The notes: generated by a model not told the origin, from the letters alone. A DNA stretch of 64,000 nucleotides from Thuidium tamariscinum (GCA_947034885.2 OX344754.2:7757001-7821000), one strand, 5' to 3'. Numbered from the stretch's first letter, positions 30,741-42,794 are shown. Numbers and translations are program-made.

Positions 30741-33046
30741 TTTTGGTTTTTTGGACTCTAATTCTTGGACTAAATCTACACTATCTAATAGCTATTGCTA
30801 GTGTCTCATATGTTTGCAATTGGTACTAAGTAATAATCACAGGGTCCTTACCCACCATGTACTAATCTCAATTGAAAAGATAGATGAGGTCTCTCATGCT
30901 CAAGCGTTTAAAGAAAGTGGTATAGTCTTCCGAATTTTGAGGTTTAAAGCCTTTTTATCCCTTCTCGGGTCAACCTTGGGGTGGACCAATTGCAAGTGAC
31001 TTCCCCCTTTTATTGAGGGGTTTAATCCTTCCAAGATGTGAGTGATGGTTCAAAGCTTCGTCGTCTTACGAGTTTTTCCCCGAGTATCTTAAGAATTTTA
31101 TTCGCAAAAAGAGGTACACATGACAGTGTTTAAACCGAACTTTCACTTTAAACTCTTAAAATTTCTTAGTATTTCAAGATCTTACAACCAAAGGAGGTAC
31201 ACATGACAGTGTTTAAACCGAACTTTGGCGCTCAATGCTCAAAATTTCCACGAATTGTTGGTCCGCTAGGTGGTAGAGTAACCTTTTGAAAAAGAATGTG
31301 AATCTCATGAACTAAATGAAGGGGCCCTAAGCCTTCAAATGTGTGACAAATACAAAACTTGGCCAAAACTTTGGTCCAAGTGATGCCCCGACCACGCCGG
31401 TGGCATAAATGAAGAGAGTAACGAAGTGTCGGTGCGAGAAATAAGGGTACTGGCAACCTCGAGGGGGGCCCTTATATACCCGTGGCCGGGCCCCTCTCGG
31501 TAATTGCCGGTGAAAACACTTTGTTACTTCCTACCCTAAACTATCCTAATGTAATTCCAAAATATTAGTTGTTTAATGGTGGAAATTTCTAAAAACATCC
31601 CCATTTTGTCAAAGAAATCTTGGCCAAATCAAATCCAAGATCTTAACCCAAAAATATTTTGGAATTAACCCTAATCTACCTAGATATTTTGCGAATTAAT
31701 CCAAAGTCATTTTGAAAATTGTCTTTCTTTAGCCCAAAGATGGCTTTTTACGCAAGAAAGAGATCTTGACCAAATCCAATCTTTGATTTTCCAAGAGATA
31801 TTTCCAAAATCACTTTCAATTACCCGCAATTAACGATTAAAAAGTCAAACTAAGAGCTGACCCTCTCTATCTTTTAGGGAACAACTCGAAACGGAAAATC
31901 GTCTGCGCCATTGTCTTCAGAAGACCCCAATTAGCCTAAGGGACCCCTTACCCCTCACTCCTAGGCCATTTGCGCGCCCCAATTGGAATTACGGTAACTC
32001 CAATTAAAAATCAAAAATCTAACTTTTAGGATTTGCGCAATTTGATGAATCTGTCAGGCCAAGGTTGTTAGGAATGTCCGTGAGAGTAAGGAATGACTCC
32101 TTATTTGCGACAATCGGACATCATTCGCTCCTGATACGCCAGTCAACCCGCCGCCAACTTGTAACTTCTAGTGAATTTCGATGTCGATGCCGGTTTTGGT
32201 AGTTGGGAATGTCGGAATGTCTTCAAACTTGACCGAGCGCTTATTAAGCACACAAAAACCTATCCTAATTTTTAGTGAGATTTTACTGCATCATACGTAA
32301 TTTCTATGATTTTACGAACATTTCTATGTGCGGTTGACTTCCCATGGAGTCAACGTGGAATTTCGGAAAAATCCGAAATAAATTGGGTAACATCTAGGGC
32401 ACTCCTAGATTCTTGGTGTAAGTCCCACGCAACCTTGCACCTTTATAATTTTAGCAATTTGGAATTACTTTGCCCAATTGGACAATTTAATTCCCGATGC
32501 CCAGGAATCTTGGACAATTGTTTGATTCTCGTTTGCTCCTGGCATGCTCCTACCCTTGGAACACCTCTTTGTAGTCTTCAATCTCCAATCCTCCATCTTT
32601 TGCCTCGTGAAATTTGAATTCTCCAAATTCATTGTAGTGGTTTTACCTTTAAATCCAATTTGTTTCAAAATTAAACTTAATCCCTGGTAACTCTTCTAGG
32701 CTCGTAGTAGACTCTTTAGCTTAGTCAGTATGTCGTGTGCATCCTTAAAAGGTTGACTTTGCACAGACAATTGCTAGGACTGACTAACTCTCTATTCCTT
32801 ATTTCTCTCGGAATTACTAATTCTTCACATATACTTGCTTTGGAGACTTAGAATGATTCCAATTTCTAGTAATAGGAATTTTCCACCATCTAAGTTGGTT
32901 TTCCACCATTTTGGCATAGACTGACACCAAAACTCCCTTAACACTCTTTTTATGTCTTTTTCTTGAATATTTTGACTAATTTTCGCTATTTAATTGCGAA
33001 AAATGGACCCAGAGTCCCGAGTGCCATCTCGAGGGCTCACAAAACC

Positions 33047-34300
33047 GTACAAGTATAGCGAGGTAGAACGCAAGATGATCCAAGCCCAAACCAAGGAGTT
33101 ACTAGAGGCAGGATTGGTAGAATTAGCTTCTCCAGATTGCGAGTATGCATTAGCAACGATCATGCCATCCAAAAAAGACATTTATGGAAATTGGACCGAG
33201 AAAAGGATGTGTGGAGACTATCGTAGAATTAACAAGTTTACGAAGTCAAACCGCTATGTCATGCCAACACCAGAGGAGAATTTTGACGCCATTGGCCATG
33301 CCAAAGTATTTAGTACTTTGGATCTCCGATTGGGTTATCACCAACTTGGTATACGAGAAGGTGATAAGGAGAAAACGACGTTCTGGGGAATTGATGAAGA
33401 TGGTAAGGATTGTCTATATCAGTGGAGGTTCCTGCCATTTGGTTTGAAAAATGCACCAGCAGAATTTCAAAGAGTTATGGATCGCATATTTTAGGGCTTG
33501 GATTTTGTAAAATGCTACATTGATGATATTATTGTCTATAGCATGAATCAAAAACAACATAGAGCTCACTTGGCAGAAGTATTTGCTAGACTGAGGCTCC
33601 ATGGGTTAAAACTACATCCGAATAAATGTAAGTTTTATTATGACCGAGTGGAGTACTTGGGCCAGATGATATATCTCGGTGGATTGGGATTGGTAGCTAG
33701 CAAAGTAGAGGTGATGCTTTCTATTCCAAGGTCGAAGGATGTGAGTAGATTGCGGGCATTTTTGGGTTTGTGTAATTACTATCGGAAATTTGTGAAGACA
33801 TTTAGTGCGATTGCAAAGCCATTAACCATGTTGACAAGGAATGATCAACCTTGGATGTGGGGAGATGAGCAAGAAGCCGCCTTCACGCAATTGAAGGAAC
33901 GGCTAGCGTCGTCACCAATATTAAGAAGGCCAATTTCAGGTAGGACATACCAATTACACACGGATTGGAGCTCACTGGGGATTAGCGCGGTGTTGACTCA
34001 AATGGACGACGATGGCAAGGAGTTTGTAGTAGCTTATGCTAGTCGCTCAAACAACAACGCGGAGGCATAGTATAGCTCATATGAAGGAGAATGTCTAGCA
34101 GCAATTTGGGCAATTGCTCATTTCCGCTGCTATTTATACGGTAACGAATTTCTACTGGTAACAGATCACCAACCGTTGAAGTGGCTTATGGAGTCTGACA
34201 AGCTTACAGGAAAGCTTGCACGATGGGTGCTTATGCTCATGGAGTATGACTTTAAAGTTGTACACCGAGCCGGCTTGGTAAATATGGATGCTGACGGCTT
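33047..34300 (+). pseudogene. Gypsy reverse transcriptase and RNase H
   Basis: Continuation of the polyprotein after the nested insertion. The RT palm shows VFSTLDLRLGYHQL (first catalytic Asp), RFLPFGLKNAP and YIDD (33516-33527), all intact. TAG at 33492 lies just before GLDF and probably replaces a Gln codon. RNase H begins near 33950 with HTDWS, has the YEGEC segment after the TAG at 34068, and TDHQPLKWL at about 34160. Synthesis of element DNA from RNA is the family role. Apart from two stops the catalytic residues are preserved. Confidence 0.85.
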
Positions 34301-35797
34301 GAGCCGCAATCCAAATCTTAGCCAAGTGGACTCTATGGGGGCTCGTTGGCACGTGGAAGAGGGAGAAGATTCGTTATCAGGTTGGCATTGTGCCACCTAC
34401 TTGAGTATTATGGCGATGATTGGAGACACTACCGAAGAAGCCATTGTAGCCACAATGGATGTGGATGGAGGTGAAGAGTCTGGGGGCGCCAAAGATATTT
34501 TTGAAGATGTGGAGGTTATGAAATACTTGAAGCATGGAGAATTGACAACTACTGTGTCAACCAAGGAGAGAGATCGGATTCTACAACGAGCCAAGCGGTT
34601 TGTGTGGGAGGGGACTCATTTGCTTCGAGTATGGCCAGATGGCAACAAAAAGGTAGTACCGGCACCTCATGAAAGACTGAAATTGATTATGCATGCTCAC
34701 GAGGACTTGGGGCATTTTGGAGTGCGAAGGACTCATAGCTTGCTACAAATTCACTATTGGTGGCGAGGAATGCAATTGCAAGTTCAACAATTGGTAGCTA
34801 GATGCATCGTGTGTGATAGAGTGCGGGCATCATTCAATGCCCCGATGCCTCAATTACAACCGTTGCCAATCATGGGATTGGGCTATAGGTGGAGTTTGGA
34901 CTTTGCAGGGCCATTATCGGTAACACCACGACATAATAAGTATGTATTGGTGATGATTGAACTTTTTCCAAATGGATTGAGTTGGTGGCATTATTTGATA
35001 AGTTCAGTGAAGGGGTAGCTTATTCGTTTTTGGATCGTGTTTCGAGTTGCTTCGGGGTTCCTGTTGAGGTATTGACTAATCAAGGACGAGAGTTCCTTGG
35101 TGAATTTCAAGCCTTGTGTGACCAAGCGATGATTGACCACCGTACTACTTCAAGAGATCACCCTGAAGCAGATGGATTGGCGGAGCGCATGGTGCAAACC
35201 ATCAAGAGGGGGCTTCGGAAATATAGTTTGAACAAGGAGCATCATAGAGATTGGGACTTGCAACTTCCATGAATAGCCATGGGCTATCGGTTTAGTAAGC
35301 AAGCATCTCTTGCTTCTTTTTCACCCTATTATTTACTATTTGGGCGTCACCCGATTTTACCTATGGCAATCAAACAAGATGCAGATAAGATATTGGATAA
35401 TATGGATGATCCAGACACGTGGGCTCGCGTATGTGAGCAACGGGCGGAGCTGTATAAAAGAGTAATGCTAATGGCGTTGGACAACCTTTCTATTACACAA
35501 CATAGAGACACTTTGCGTTGTGCCACGATACGAGGAGGGGGCTATCGGCCCCACGTTCGACGTTTTTTGCTTCGGGACTATATTTATTTGCAGCAAACAG
35601 CGCCAACCACACTCGACATGACAGCAGGGCGTATTATTCTATGCGTGCGTGAGGTGTTGAAGTCGGGAGTATTGCTCTTGGAAGGTCGTGACGGCAAGAT
35701 CTGGAAAGATCACACGCGCAATTGTGCGCCGTGTCACTTGCCTCACATTGATGGACGAATTGATACGCGCAACTCGCGGATTTCAGCTGGATTGAAA
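34301..35797 (+). pseudogene. Gypsy integrase
   Basis: An HHCC zinc-binding region is at 34690-34815 (HAHEDLGHFG ... CIVCD). The catalytic core follows: Asp in WSLDFAGPL (about 34893), then a frameshift at about 34960-34985. The second catalytic Asp is replaced by Asn in TNQGREF (codon 35078). Glu is in DHPEADG (35165). TGA at 35270 interrupts the PxxxMGYR part. The GRHPILP segment at about 35340 and a C-terminal beta-rich region run to about 35740. The loss of the second Asp alone would abolish strand transfer. Confidence 0.85.
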
Positions 35798-35932
35798 TGT
35801 GTTTTATGTGGAAGCACCAAGGGTGCTGCCACTATGGTGTTGTGCGACATTTGTTCCACTGGGTGGCATACGGATTGTTTGAGTCCGCCGTTGCAAGAAA
35901 TTCCGGCGGGCCGGTGGATTTGTCCCAAATGT
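35798..35932 (+). pseudogene. PHD finger at the C-terminus of the gypsy polyprotein
   Basis: A full Cys4-His-Cys3 zinc-finger pattern: CVLC, then VLCDICSTGWHTDC, then WICPKC, with the invariant Trp two residues before the penultimate Cys. PHD fingers of this form usually read histone H3 tails. It lies in frame about 60 codons past the integrase C-terminal domain and 12 codons before the polyprotein stop at 35966, the place where chromoviruses carry a chromodomain. All zinc ligands are intact in this copy. The host gene source is unknown. Confidence 0.9.
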
Positions 35933-35968
35933 ATGTCGGGGCGTAGACACGCATCTTCATCTTCATAG

Positions 35969-36590
35969 GGTTTTCTACTGGGTTCTCGGTGGTTCTTCGG
36001 AGAACGCCACTGAGTTCGCTAGTGTGAAAGGGGCTTCAACACTGGCGAAGGGGGCGAGTAAAGGGGTGGTTATAAAACCACTTACCACATCTGGTGTACC
36101 GCTGTATTGTGGGTGTTTATTTTCTTTGCTTGCTATGGATGTCGCTAGTATTGCATACTATGATGGTAGAGTGTTTTTCGCATTTCTATCATTATTTGTA
36201 GGATATTACCGTGATTGTGACATACGTCACAAGTCACGTGGCGTTTTCCCTATGACCACAGTATCTACTGATGGTCAGGAGCTATGGAGTCTTGGTGTGG
36301 TTAGGTTGCTAGCCAATTACAAGATTCCCTGTTAACTTATGTCACACTTTCTTTCATGTTAGCACGATGTAATCTTGGCACGATGTGTTTGTGCACGACA
36401 GCCCCAATGGCCGTGGGGAACGTGTAGGGAACTATGGGTGCTTCGTTCCCACTCTTGAAATTAAGCGATCACAACCAGGTTGTTGTCCTAATGACTCTAC
36501 TACCTATAGGTGTCTAAGTGTCAATCCATTGTGCCTTCCAACCAATGGATCTTTTATACTAACCTACTTATCTTAATGTGTGTTTTGGTC
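35969..36590. other. Probable 3' noncoding end of the gypsy element
   Basis: No gene is supported; a 103-codon ORF here is not protein-like. A purine-rich tract, gcgaagggggcgagtaaagg (36042-36061), could be the polypurine tract that primes plus-strand synthesis, followed by a short palindrome GTGGTT-ata-AACCAC (36066-36080). If so, the 3' LTR starts near 36,065, but I could not match it to a 5' copy. Confidence 0.35.
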
Positions 36591-36769
36591 CTACTTAGGC
36601 GTGGTTCCCTACTCTACTCATTTCGTTTTCTTGTCCTGCTTTTATGCCTTGTGTCCGGTTTTAAGTTATTCTACGTGTTTGTCTTTGCTTTTAATCTACT
36701 CTATGTATTTGTCTTTGTCTTAGTCTGCTCTATGTGTCAGTATTTTTATCCTATTCTACGTATTGGCAT

Positions 36770-36910
36770 TTACCTTAACCTACTTCTACTTATTTTAATT
36801 GGATACCTCTACTCTACGTAATTGTCTTGATCTAATTCTACTCTACGTATTTCAATTGGGTACCTCTACTCTACGTAGTTGTCTTGACCTAATTCTACTC
36901 TACGTATTTG
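36770..36910. repeat. About 62-bp tandem repeat, two copies
   Basis: Units containing 'ggatacctctactctacgta', then 'ttgtcttga-ctaattctactctacgtatt', repeat twice, with weaker related units upstream (36660-36780). Confidence 0.65.
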
Positions 36911-37295
36911 TCCCTTTTGCTTGTTCCTTTTAACTCATGGTTGTTCCTTTATCTCAGTCCCTACTTGCTAATCACGGTTTTCTAATCACAATTGATTCAT
37001 GGCCTTTAATTCTAACCGCTTGCTTACTCTAATCAATTACACCAAAGAGAGGAGGGATTGGGTTAAAGTTTAGGAACCCACCTCTAGTACGTACGTGGCG
37101 GCCTTTCCTAGCTCCACCGCTCCCCACGCCATTTCCACCATAGCCATCCTTCAGCTTCGATTGAGACCCAATTCCGTCCTTTTAATTATCCCCTTCCGGG
37201 TGGGTTTACAAATAGGCCTCTTTCCTAGGTCGTTTTATACTTCTACTATTTCCTAGACTACTTCCCCAAGCTACCCTTGTGGTTGGGTTTTGCTT

Positions 37296-37480
37296 TTTCC
37301 AAACTATACTATCTCTTAAGTATTCTCTAATTCTAACTATACTATCCCCTAAGTGTTTTTTCTAACCCCAACTATACTATCCCCTAAGTGTTTTCCTAAC
37401 TCCAACTATACTATCCCCTAAGTGTTTTTTCTAACCCCAAATATACTATCCCCTAAGTGTCTTTTTTCTAACCCCAACTA
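37296..37480. repeat. 36-40-bp tandem repeat, about 4.5 copies
   Basis: The unit 'aactatactatcccctaagtg' followed by 'tttttctaacccc' is repeated with small differences in T-run length. It lies directly before the GC-rich minisatellite of element A2. Confidence 0.8.
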
Positions 37481-39454
37481 GTTTTAGGAAGAACGGCTCG
37501 AGCCCCTGGACCCCGTCCGATACCCCTGACCCCGTCCCGATACCCGAGGAGCCCGGGGTCTGCTGCGGCGCTTGGCTGGGGAAGCCCGGTGGGCTACTGT
37601 GGTGCCTGACTGGGGGGGAGCCTGGCTGGTCTAGTTGAGCGCTGGGCTGGGTTGGCTGAGTGTTGACTGAGTTGGCTAGTTCTCTATTTTTCATAACTTT
37701 TGCCTAACAACTAATCACACTCTTTAAGAAACTAATTTAATCAAACCTATACTAAGCTAAATGACCACACAAGGGTTCACCCAAAGGGTGGGTTACTACA
37801 TACCTCTTTAAGAAAGTTACTACTCTATTGTTGGATGCTAAACGTTGCATTAGTGCCAAACATGTTGAACACTAAACGTTGAGACTAGCTCAAAGATGAC
37901 CTCCTTTGACACCCCGCTATGACTTAGGGGGTTCAAAGCTTCGCTGTGAGGGTGAGGAGTTTTGACACGTGGCTAAGACTTCCTATCTTCCTAAAGACGG
38001 AGGGGGGCCATAGCTTCGCCATCCCTTGTAGGACTAGCTTACCCTTGTGCACAAGAGAAGAGGGAGATGATGAGTGACATATGCCTATTCAAGAATAACG
38101 GTCAAAGCTTCGCCGTCCTATATGGGACTAGATTAATCCTATGAACAAGAGAAAAGGGAGAAGAGAGTGGACACAAGGTGCAACATACTTTCAAAGTCAC
38201 TTCACTAGTAACCCCTCGGTTCCTCCCAAGTTCTCTCCCACAACACCTTTCAATAGTTTCATAATACAAGAGTGGACCATTATCAATTTGCATAAGTCTC
38301 AACCAACTTGGGGGGGGTCTTAAGTCTCCAAGTACAAACCACACTTACCAAAGGTGTAAAAATCCCCCAAACTATCAAAGGCTCTTTTGGCATAAAAAGC
38401 CAAAGGAAATCGGGCATAACCCGGGCCCAATAGTCCTCCTCCCTTAAATGGTGAGGAGTGAGAAAGAGAGAGAATGAGAGGAGAATGCCGCCCCTTTTAT
38501 ACTCAAAAGGGAGCAACTCCCTCCCCCTTAATTTACTAAGAATAACTAGATGAGGGAATTTAGGAGGTCCGTATATGTTTACCAATTCCAAATCTAACTA
38601 TCCACCTAAAATCTACACAATTTGAATTGAGAAATTCAAATCTTACCTAACCTTACAAGAACTTGCAAAACCACCTAATTTACCTTCCCCAAAATCTACA
38701 AGTTCTCACATGGGAGAAAATCCCATGTGTTCCCACCTACTTAATTTGAAATTACTTATACCAAGCACTTAGGGCCACCTCCACTAACTTTTTGAGGTGG
38801 TACTTGCTTTCACATGTGCCCGGAGTTTCCCATGCGTTCCCTACACGTTTCCCACGGCCATTGGGGCCCAAACTCTCCAAAAAGCATTGGATGGCCTTAA
38901 ACCCCAATTTCTCTTCCATGTGTTGTCCCCAAAAGGCTAACTTTTGGAGTTTAGCTCCGAATGGCAAATGGATAGCGCCATTGGGTCCGGAAGGCCATAA
39001 TTAGCCTCAAAAGATTCCCTCACCGCTTAAACTATATCCCAATTCTCAAAGAATCTTAGTGTAAGTTAGGGTCAAAGTTAGATAAATTCCCAACTTTTGA
39101 AGTTTGGCAATTTTGGACCCCAAACCTTCACCAGTCTCTTAAGTAGATAGAGGGGGGTAGGAATAGACCCAAAGTAGGCCTCAATCCAATGTCGTATGGC
39201 CTCGGTACGCCGGTCAACTACAGCTTCCGTCATTTAAATTATCAATTGGGGAGGAATGTCGCCGATTCGGGATGTTCCAACTATCGATTTGTCTTGAAAC
39301 TTGGGGAAGCGCTCCGTTGGTGTGAGACCGCCTCGCTGGATTTTTAATAGGATTTTACCGCACTTTGGGATATTCTTTCGAATTCCCACACAAAATCCAC
39401 CGCGGTTGACCGTTTGGGAAAATATCCAAACAATATTGGAAAAACAGACCTGGA

Positions 39455-39530
39455 GGGCCTGGACCCCCCATTGGACCCCCCCCATTTTTATAATGGGACA
39501 AAGGAGACAAAGGAGGGGGGGTCCAGGCCC
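39455..39530. repeat. Short hairpin with 15-bp perfect arms
   Basis: GGGCCTGGACCCCCC at 39455-39469 and its exact complement at 39516-39530 enclose about 46 bp. It sits at the truncation point of element A2 and could be a tiny MITE or the scar of a rearrangement. Confidence 0.6.
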
Positions 39531-39540
39531 CAATGGAAAC

Positions 39541-42330
39541 GGGCTCTAACAAGGAAAGATATGAGGTTCCCAATAGGAAGTTCTATTGTCTGTTCCCATG
39601 GTGTTTCCATAGAGGGTTCCTTTATAGAAGCGGACACTTAATCCCTAATCATCTCCAGAATTGGGGATTTTGGAAAAATCATTACAATGTTCTATTGGGA
39701 AGAATATTTTGGAATTAAGATGCAAATAAAAGTTGTAGAGTTTGAGTTTTAAATTCTATCCATATGGTTAGATTCACTAATGCTATCACCAATACTTCTC
39801 TATAAATTTGGGAAGGAAAATTTCTAAATTCCTTCTAAATTCAATTATAAGAAAAATATTATAATTTTTTTAGTATATTTTGTTGGAATGGATTTTAAGT
39901 GGGGAACTTATATTTTAAATTATTTGGGTATTATAGTGTGCCTATGTTATAAGTATATATGTTATATACACACATTCAAATAGTTGTAGGTATATACCTG
40001 CAACGAGGTTCAAGTAGTTTATGTCCCTATGATTACATGCTAGCATTGTTAGAATTTTTATTAGGATTCAAAAGTATACTGCAATTTTGGCAAAATACAT
40101 CTTTTATCAAAAAAATTTCTTTTAAATTCTAGAATTGTATTACTAAGAAAATGTCAATTTCTTTTAGTGTCTTATATTAACCGTAGTGATCTTAAGAGAA
40201 AAAATGTCCTTTGGAAGTTTTTGCAAAAGCTTGAGGATGGTGAAAAACATTCTTTTGTTCAATTTCTAAGGGAGACTTGCTTGAACTTAATTTCAATGAA
40301 TAATATTGGACATTTTTTCTTAGTAATATTTTCAATTTTCTTGTATAAGAAAATATATGGCAAACCTATGTGTATTTTGGAAACTCTTGCTCTTTTTTCT
40401 TGATTTGATTTATGCCATAAAAATATATCTTTTGAATATGATTCTACTAACGATATAAATCTTATCAAGTTTAGGTTTATTTAAAGTTGAAGTTTTCAAA
40501 AATTCCTAAAATTGAATATTTTATAGCAATTTTAACTTTGGGCCAATTGTTATGAAGCAATGATTTCTTTAATTTGAAGATTATACAATAAATAAAATTT
40601 CCATGATGTTATAAACCCTTTAAAGACATTGCGGACTACAATGGTTCATTAGATGAAATTTGAAGGCATTGGAAGATTGCGGGTTCCTAGACTGCGGGAA
40701 TGCAGTTTTTGCGGCGTGAACAAAAATCCTACGTGGTCGAGAGAGTGCCACATTATTAAATTGAATTTTTTTTGAATTTTTTTTGGTCGTTCTTTTCATA
40801 TTTCAAGTCACCCCCAATTTTATTTTATTTTATTTCTTGGAGGTAAATGTTGGCTTGATAGTAGCTAGCAGTTACGGGGATAGTTTCGGGAACAACCCCG
40901 AGATGGCCCTTTGGAGGCCTCAAATCCCCTCTAATGCAATGGATGACTTTATAGTTGATTGTATAAAAATAGAATGCTTCTATTTGTCGAATAATAAGAG
41001 AATTTTGGTGACTACCTTTTGTTATAGGTGATTGTGTCTTTACAAGGTTAATAAACCTAAAACAAGATGTATAGAACTCCAAAGTGGGAGACCATTGAGG
41101 GATCTCTTTAAACCGTAAACTCTAGAAAATCAAATGGAAAGCTGCAATACCAATTCCATAGTGGTTGTGCTCTTTATAAGTGTGAAGCATCAATCAAGTG
41201 ACAACAAATCAGATTGTAATTTCATCACTACTCTCAAGTGGAAGACCATTGAAGGATCCTTTCAAATCCTGAATCCTTAAACCTAGAAAATTCACAAGCA
41301 TAGCTGTAGTATTAATTTCGCAATGACCAAGCATTCAAATAATTTGCTCTCTCCAAGATTGAAGCATCAACGGAGTCGGAACAAATGTTATTACAATTTC
41401 TTGTAATTAAATAGCATCTACCTTGGCCATCTTGTTGTCTTCCTTGTCACCATTGCCATCTTGATACTGCAATGCCTTGCTAATAGTCCTCTGAGCCGTA
41501 GGTATAAACTCCCTTAACTTCACTAATGAAACAAAAAAAAGTTGCGAGAGAGAGGAGTGCCTCAACCAAAATCCCACTCAAGATCACATGCCTAAGGTGC
41601 CTCACACCCATCTATGGCAACAATGTGCAAGCTCACATATACAAACTTTAGTTGGGGTTGGTCGACATGAACAACCAAGCTGCAGATAATTTTGCCCTTG
41701 TGCTACGATGCAATCAAACTCTATAGGTGCTCACTCAAAATATGCGCATTGACTCGGATGCCATGGTGATGTTGCTCCAAACCCTAGATGACAACTAATC
41801 TCTACATGTTCTTTTTAACTTCTCTATTGACCTCCAAAGGATTGTCTAGGGTAAGGTTTTTCCTGAAGGACTATACTTTTAGCAGCCATTGGTTCATTGT
41901 AGATTCCCATCAATAGTTTTGTTCAAAATTGAGCGGATTGGAGTGTGCACAGACTTCTTGTAAGTAATTACAAACTTATTTTAAATTTTGACCATGCGAG
42001 ATTGGTTGACCATTAGATATTTGTTGTTTTGTCTCGCAAATCATTTGTGTATAAAATTGCATGCAAATGAGCAAAGTGCAAAGGAGCTCAACCTTTACAA
42101 CATATTCTTTGTTTTAACTAAATGAATGGATTCTTGAAATTAGCACCTGTTGTTAGGAGCCATAGCTAGTTATCTCGTAGTGCAGTAATTGAATTTGTCA
42201 CGGTTTTGAAATTCATCACATACAACGCTTGAGAATCCTAATTTGTTGTAGTCATTTGTTGCAAACGAAGATTTTTCTTTACTATCCTTCTTCCACATTC
42301 ACCATACTATTTTCTTTAGTTCTTCTGAAT
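39541..42330. other. AT-rich intergenic region with a dispersed repeat
   Basis: No gene recognised. 40660-40960 is the second copy of the repeat at 10925-11260. The remainder is low-complexity AT-rich DNA with scattered short ORFs that carry no recognisable domain. Confidence 0.5.
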
Positions 42331-42794
42331 GGCTCTACCTCATAAACAAGATTTCTCTACTCTATTATCTAAACTAAAAGAAAAACATGAATATCAATTC
42401 TAATGTTGTTTCTATAGATGCCCTAAAAACATTCTTTTCAACTGAAAAACAACAAATTTTGTTAGACTATGCAAGTTGTAAAGAATTTGCGGAGCCTCCA
42501 AGCTTTGCAAGTTCTAGGCTATGCCATCAATATGTCTCCAAGTGGGTTGAAAAGTGAAAAGCTTTCTCAATTGCATTTTGTACTGCCCTTTGCCCAAACC
42601 ACTGTAAGGCCTTATTTGAAATATTTGGAATTGAATACAATAGACAAGACTTTTCATTAACAAAGATCCAAGCACAAAAGATGTTGAGGCCAAATATTCC
42701 TGGAGAGCTATCTTCTTATCAAGCTTATCAATTTAAGATTTTATATAGGTTGCATGATGAAGATTGGAAAGATCTTTTGTTTGAACATGTGTAA
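42331..42794 (+). pseudogene. Possible decayed coding sequence, unknown family
   Basis: One frame reads through about 120 codons with a single stop (near 42,558), giving protein-like composition (for example KIQAQKMLRPNIPGELSSYQ and FKILYRLHDEDWKDLLFEHV). After the foldback element at 42982-44381, 44575-44795 again looks protein-like (LTPKQRLAISRHHQSHYTCA ... CCPTC). This may be one old transposon or host gene split by the foldback insertion. I cannot name a family. Confidence 0.25.

Larger units (their letters stand above)
25011..33041 (-). mobile_element. 8,031-bp LTR-type element inserted in the gypsy RT (element E2)
   Basis: The ends are TGTGAGCGCTCC (left) and GAGGGCTCACA (right), flanked by a perfect 5-bp direct repeat AAACC at 25006-25010 and 33042-33046. 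TG...CA ends and a 5-bp duplication fit integrase-mediated LTR insertion. The body aligns inverted with element B (3033-7546). Between 26215 and 30226 it additionally contains a CCGGA-rich segment with an intact gag-like ORF. No full-length internal LTR pair was found, so it may be a fused or solo-LTR-derived composite. It is younger than the gypsy copy it interrupts. 30741-33041 has no gene: it is the B-like body with two 'acacatgacagtgtttaaac' blocks and the GTTGACTGGCGTATC variant of the family block at 32133-32147. Confidence 0.8.
20677..35968 (+). mobile_element. Ty3/gypsy retrotransposon encoding a DNA methyltransferase and a PHD finger
   Basis: Domain order on one strand is gag with two zinc knuckles, protease, C5-cytosine methyltransferase, reverse transcriptase, RNase H, integrase, PHD finger. 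RT before integrase makes it Ty3/gypsy. The reading frame is interrupted by nonsense codons at 20857, 21376, 23029, 23818, 24778, 24844, 33492, 34068 and 35270 and by a frameshift at about 34960-34985. It is split by the element at 25011-33041; taking out that element plus one 5-bp target copy puts the two halves in one frame. LTRs were not identified, so the outer limits given are those of the coding part. The insertion, stops and integrase damage mean this copy is immobile. Confidence 0.9.
36590..39440 (+). mobile_element. Non-autonomous LTR-type element A2
   Basis: Aligned by eye with element A1 (37700-39420 against about 180-1850) and inverted with C. It begins with T-rich tandem tracts, has the GC-rich minisatellite at 37486-37690 and the family block GGTACGCCGGTCAAC at 39204-39218, and stops abruptly at about 39,440, short of the TGTGAACC end seen in A1. 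No ORF is protein-like. Confidence 0.6.

Noticed and set aside
25011..33041. Reading the TGTGAGC / GCTCACA ends as a DNA-transposon inverted repeat
   Set aside because: The inverted part is only about 7-10 bp, ends are TG...CA and the target duplication is 5 bp, all typical of LTR insertion; no transposase is present.
32994..33046. Start codon at 32994 for the RT ORF
   Set aside because: The first 17 codons lie inside the nested element and its target duplication; true RT sequence begins at 33047.
37296..37480. Regular repeats considered as a CRISPR-like array
   Set aside because: The units are contiguous with no unique spacers, in a eukaryotic transposon; it is a plain minisatellite.
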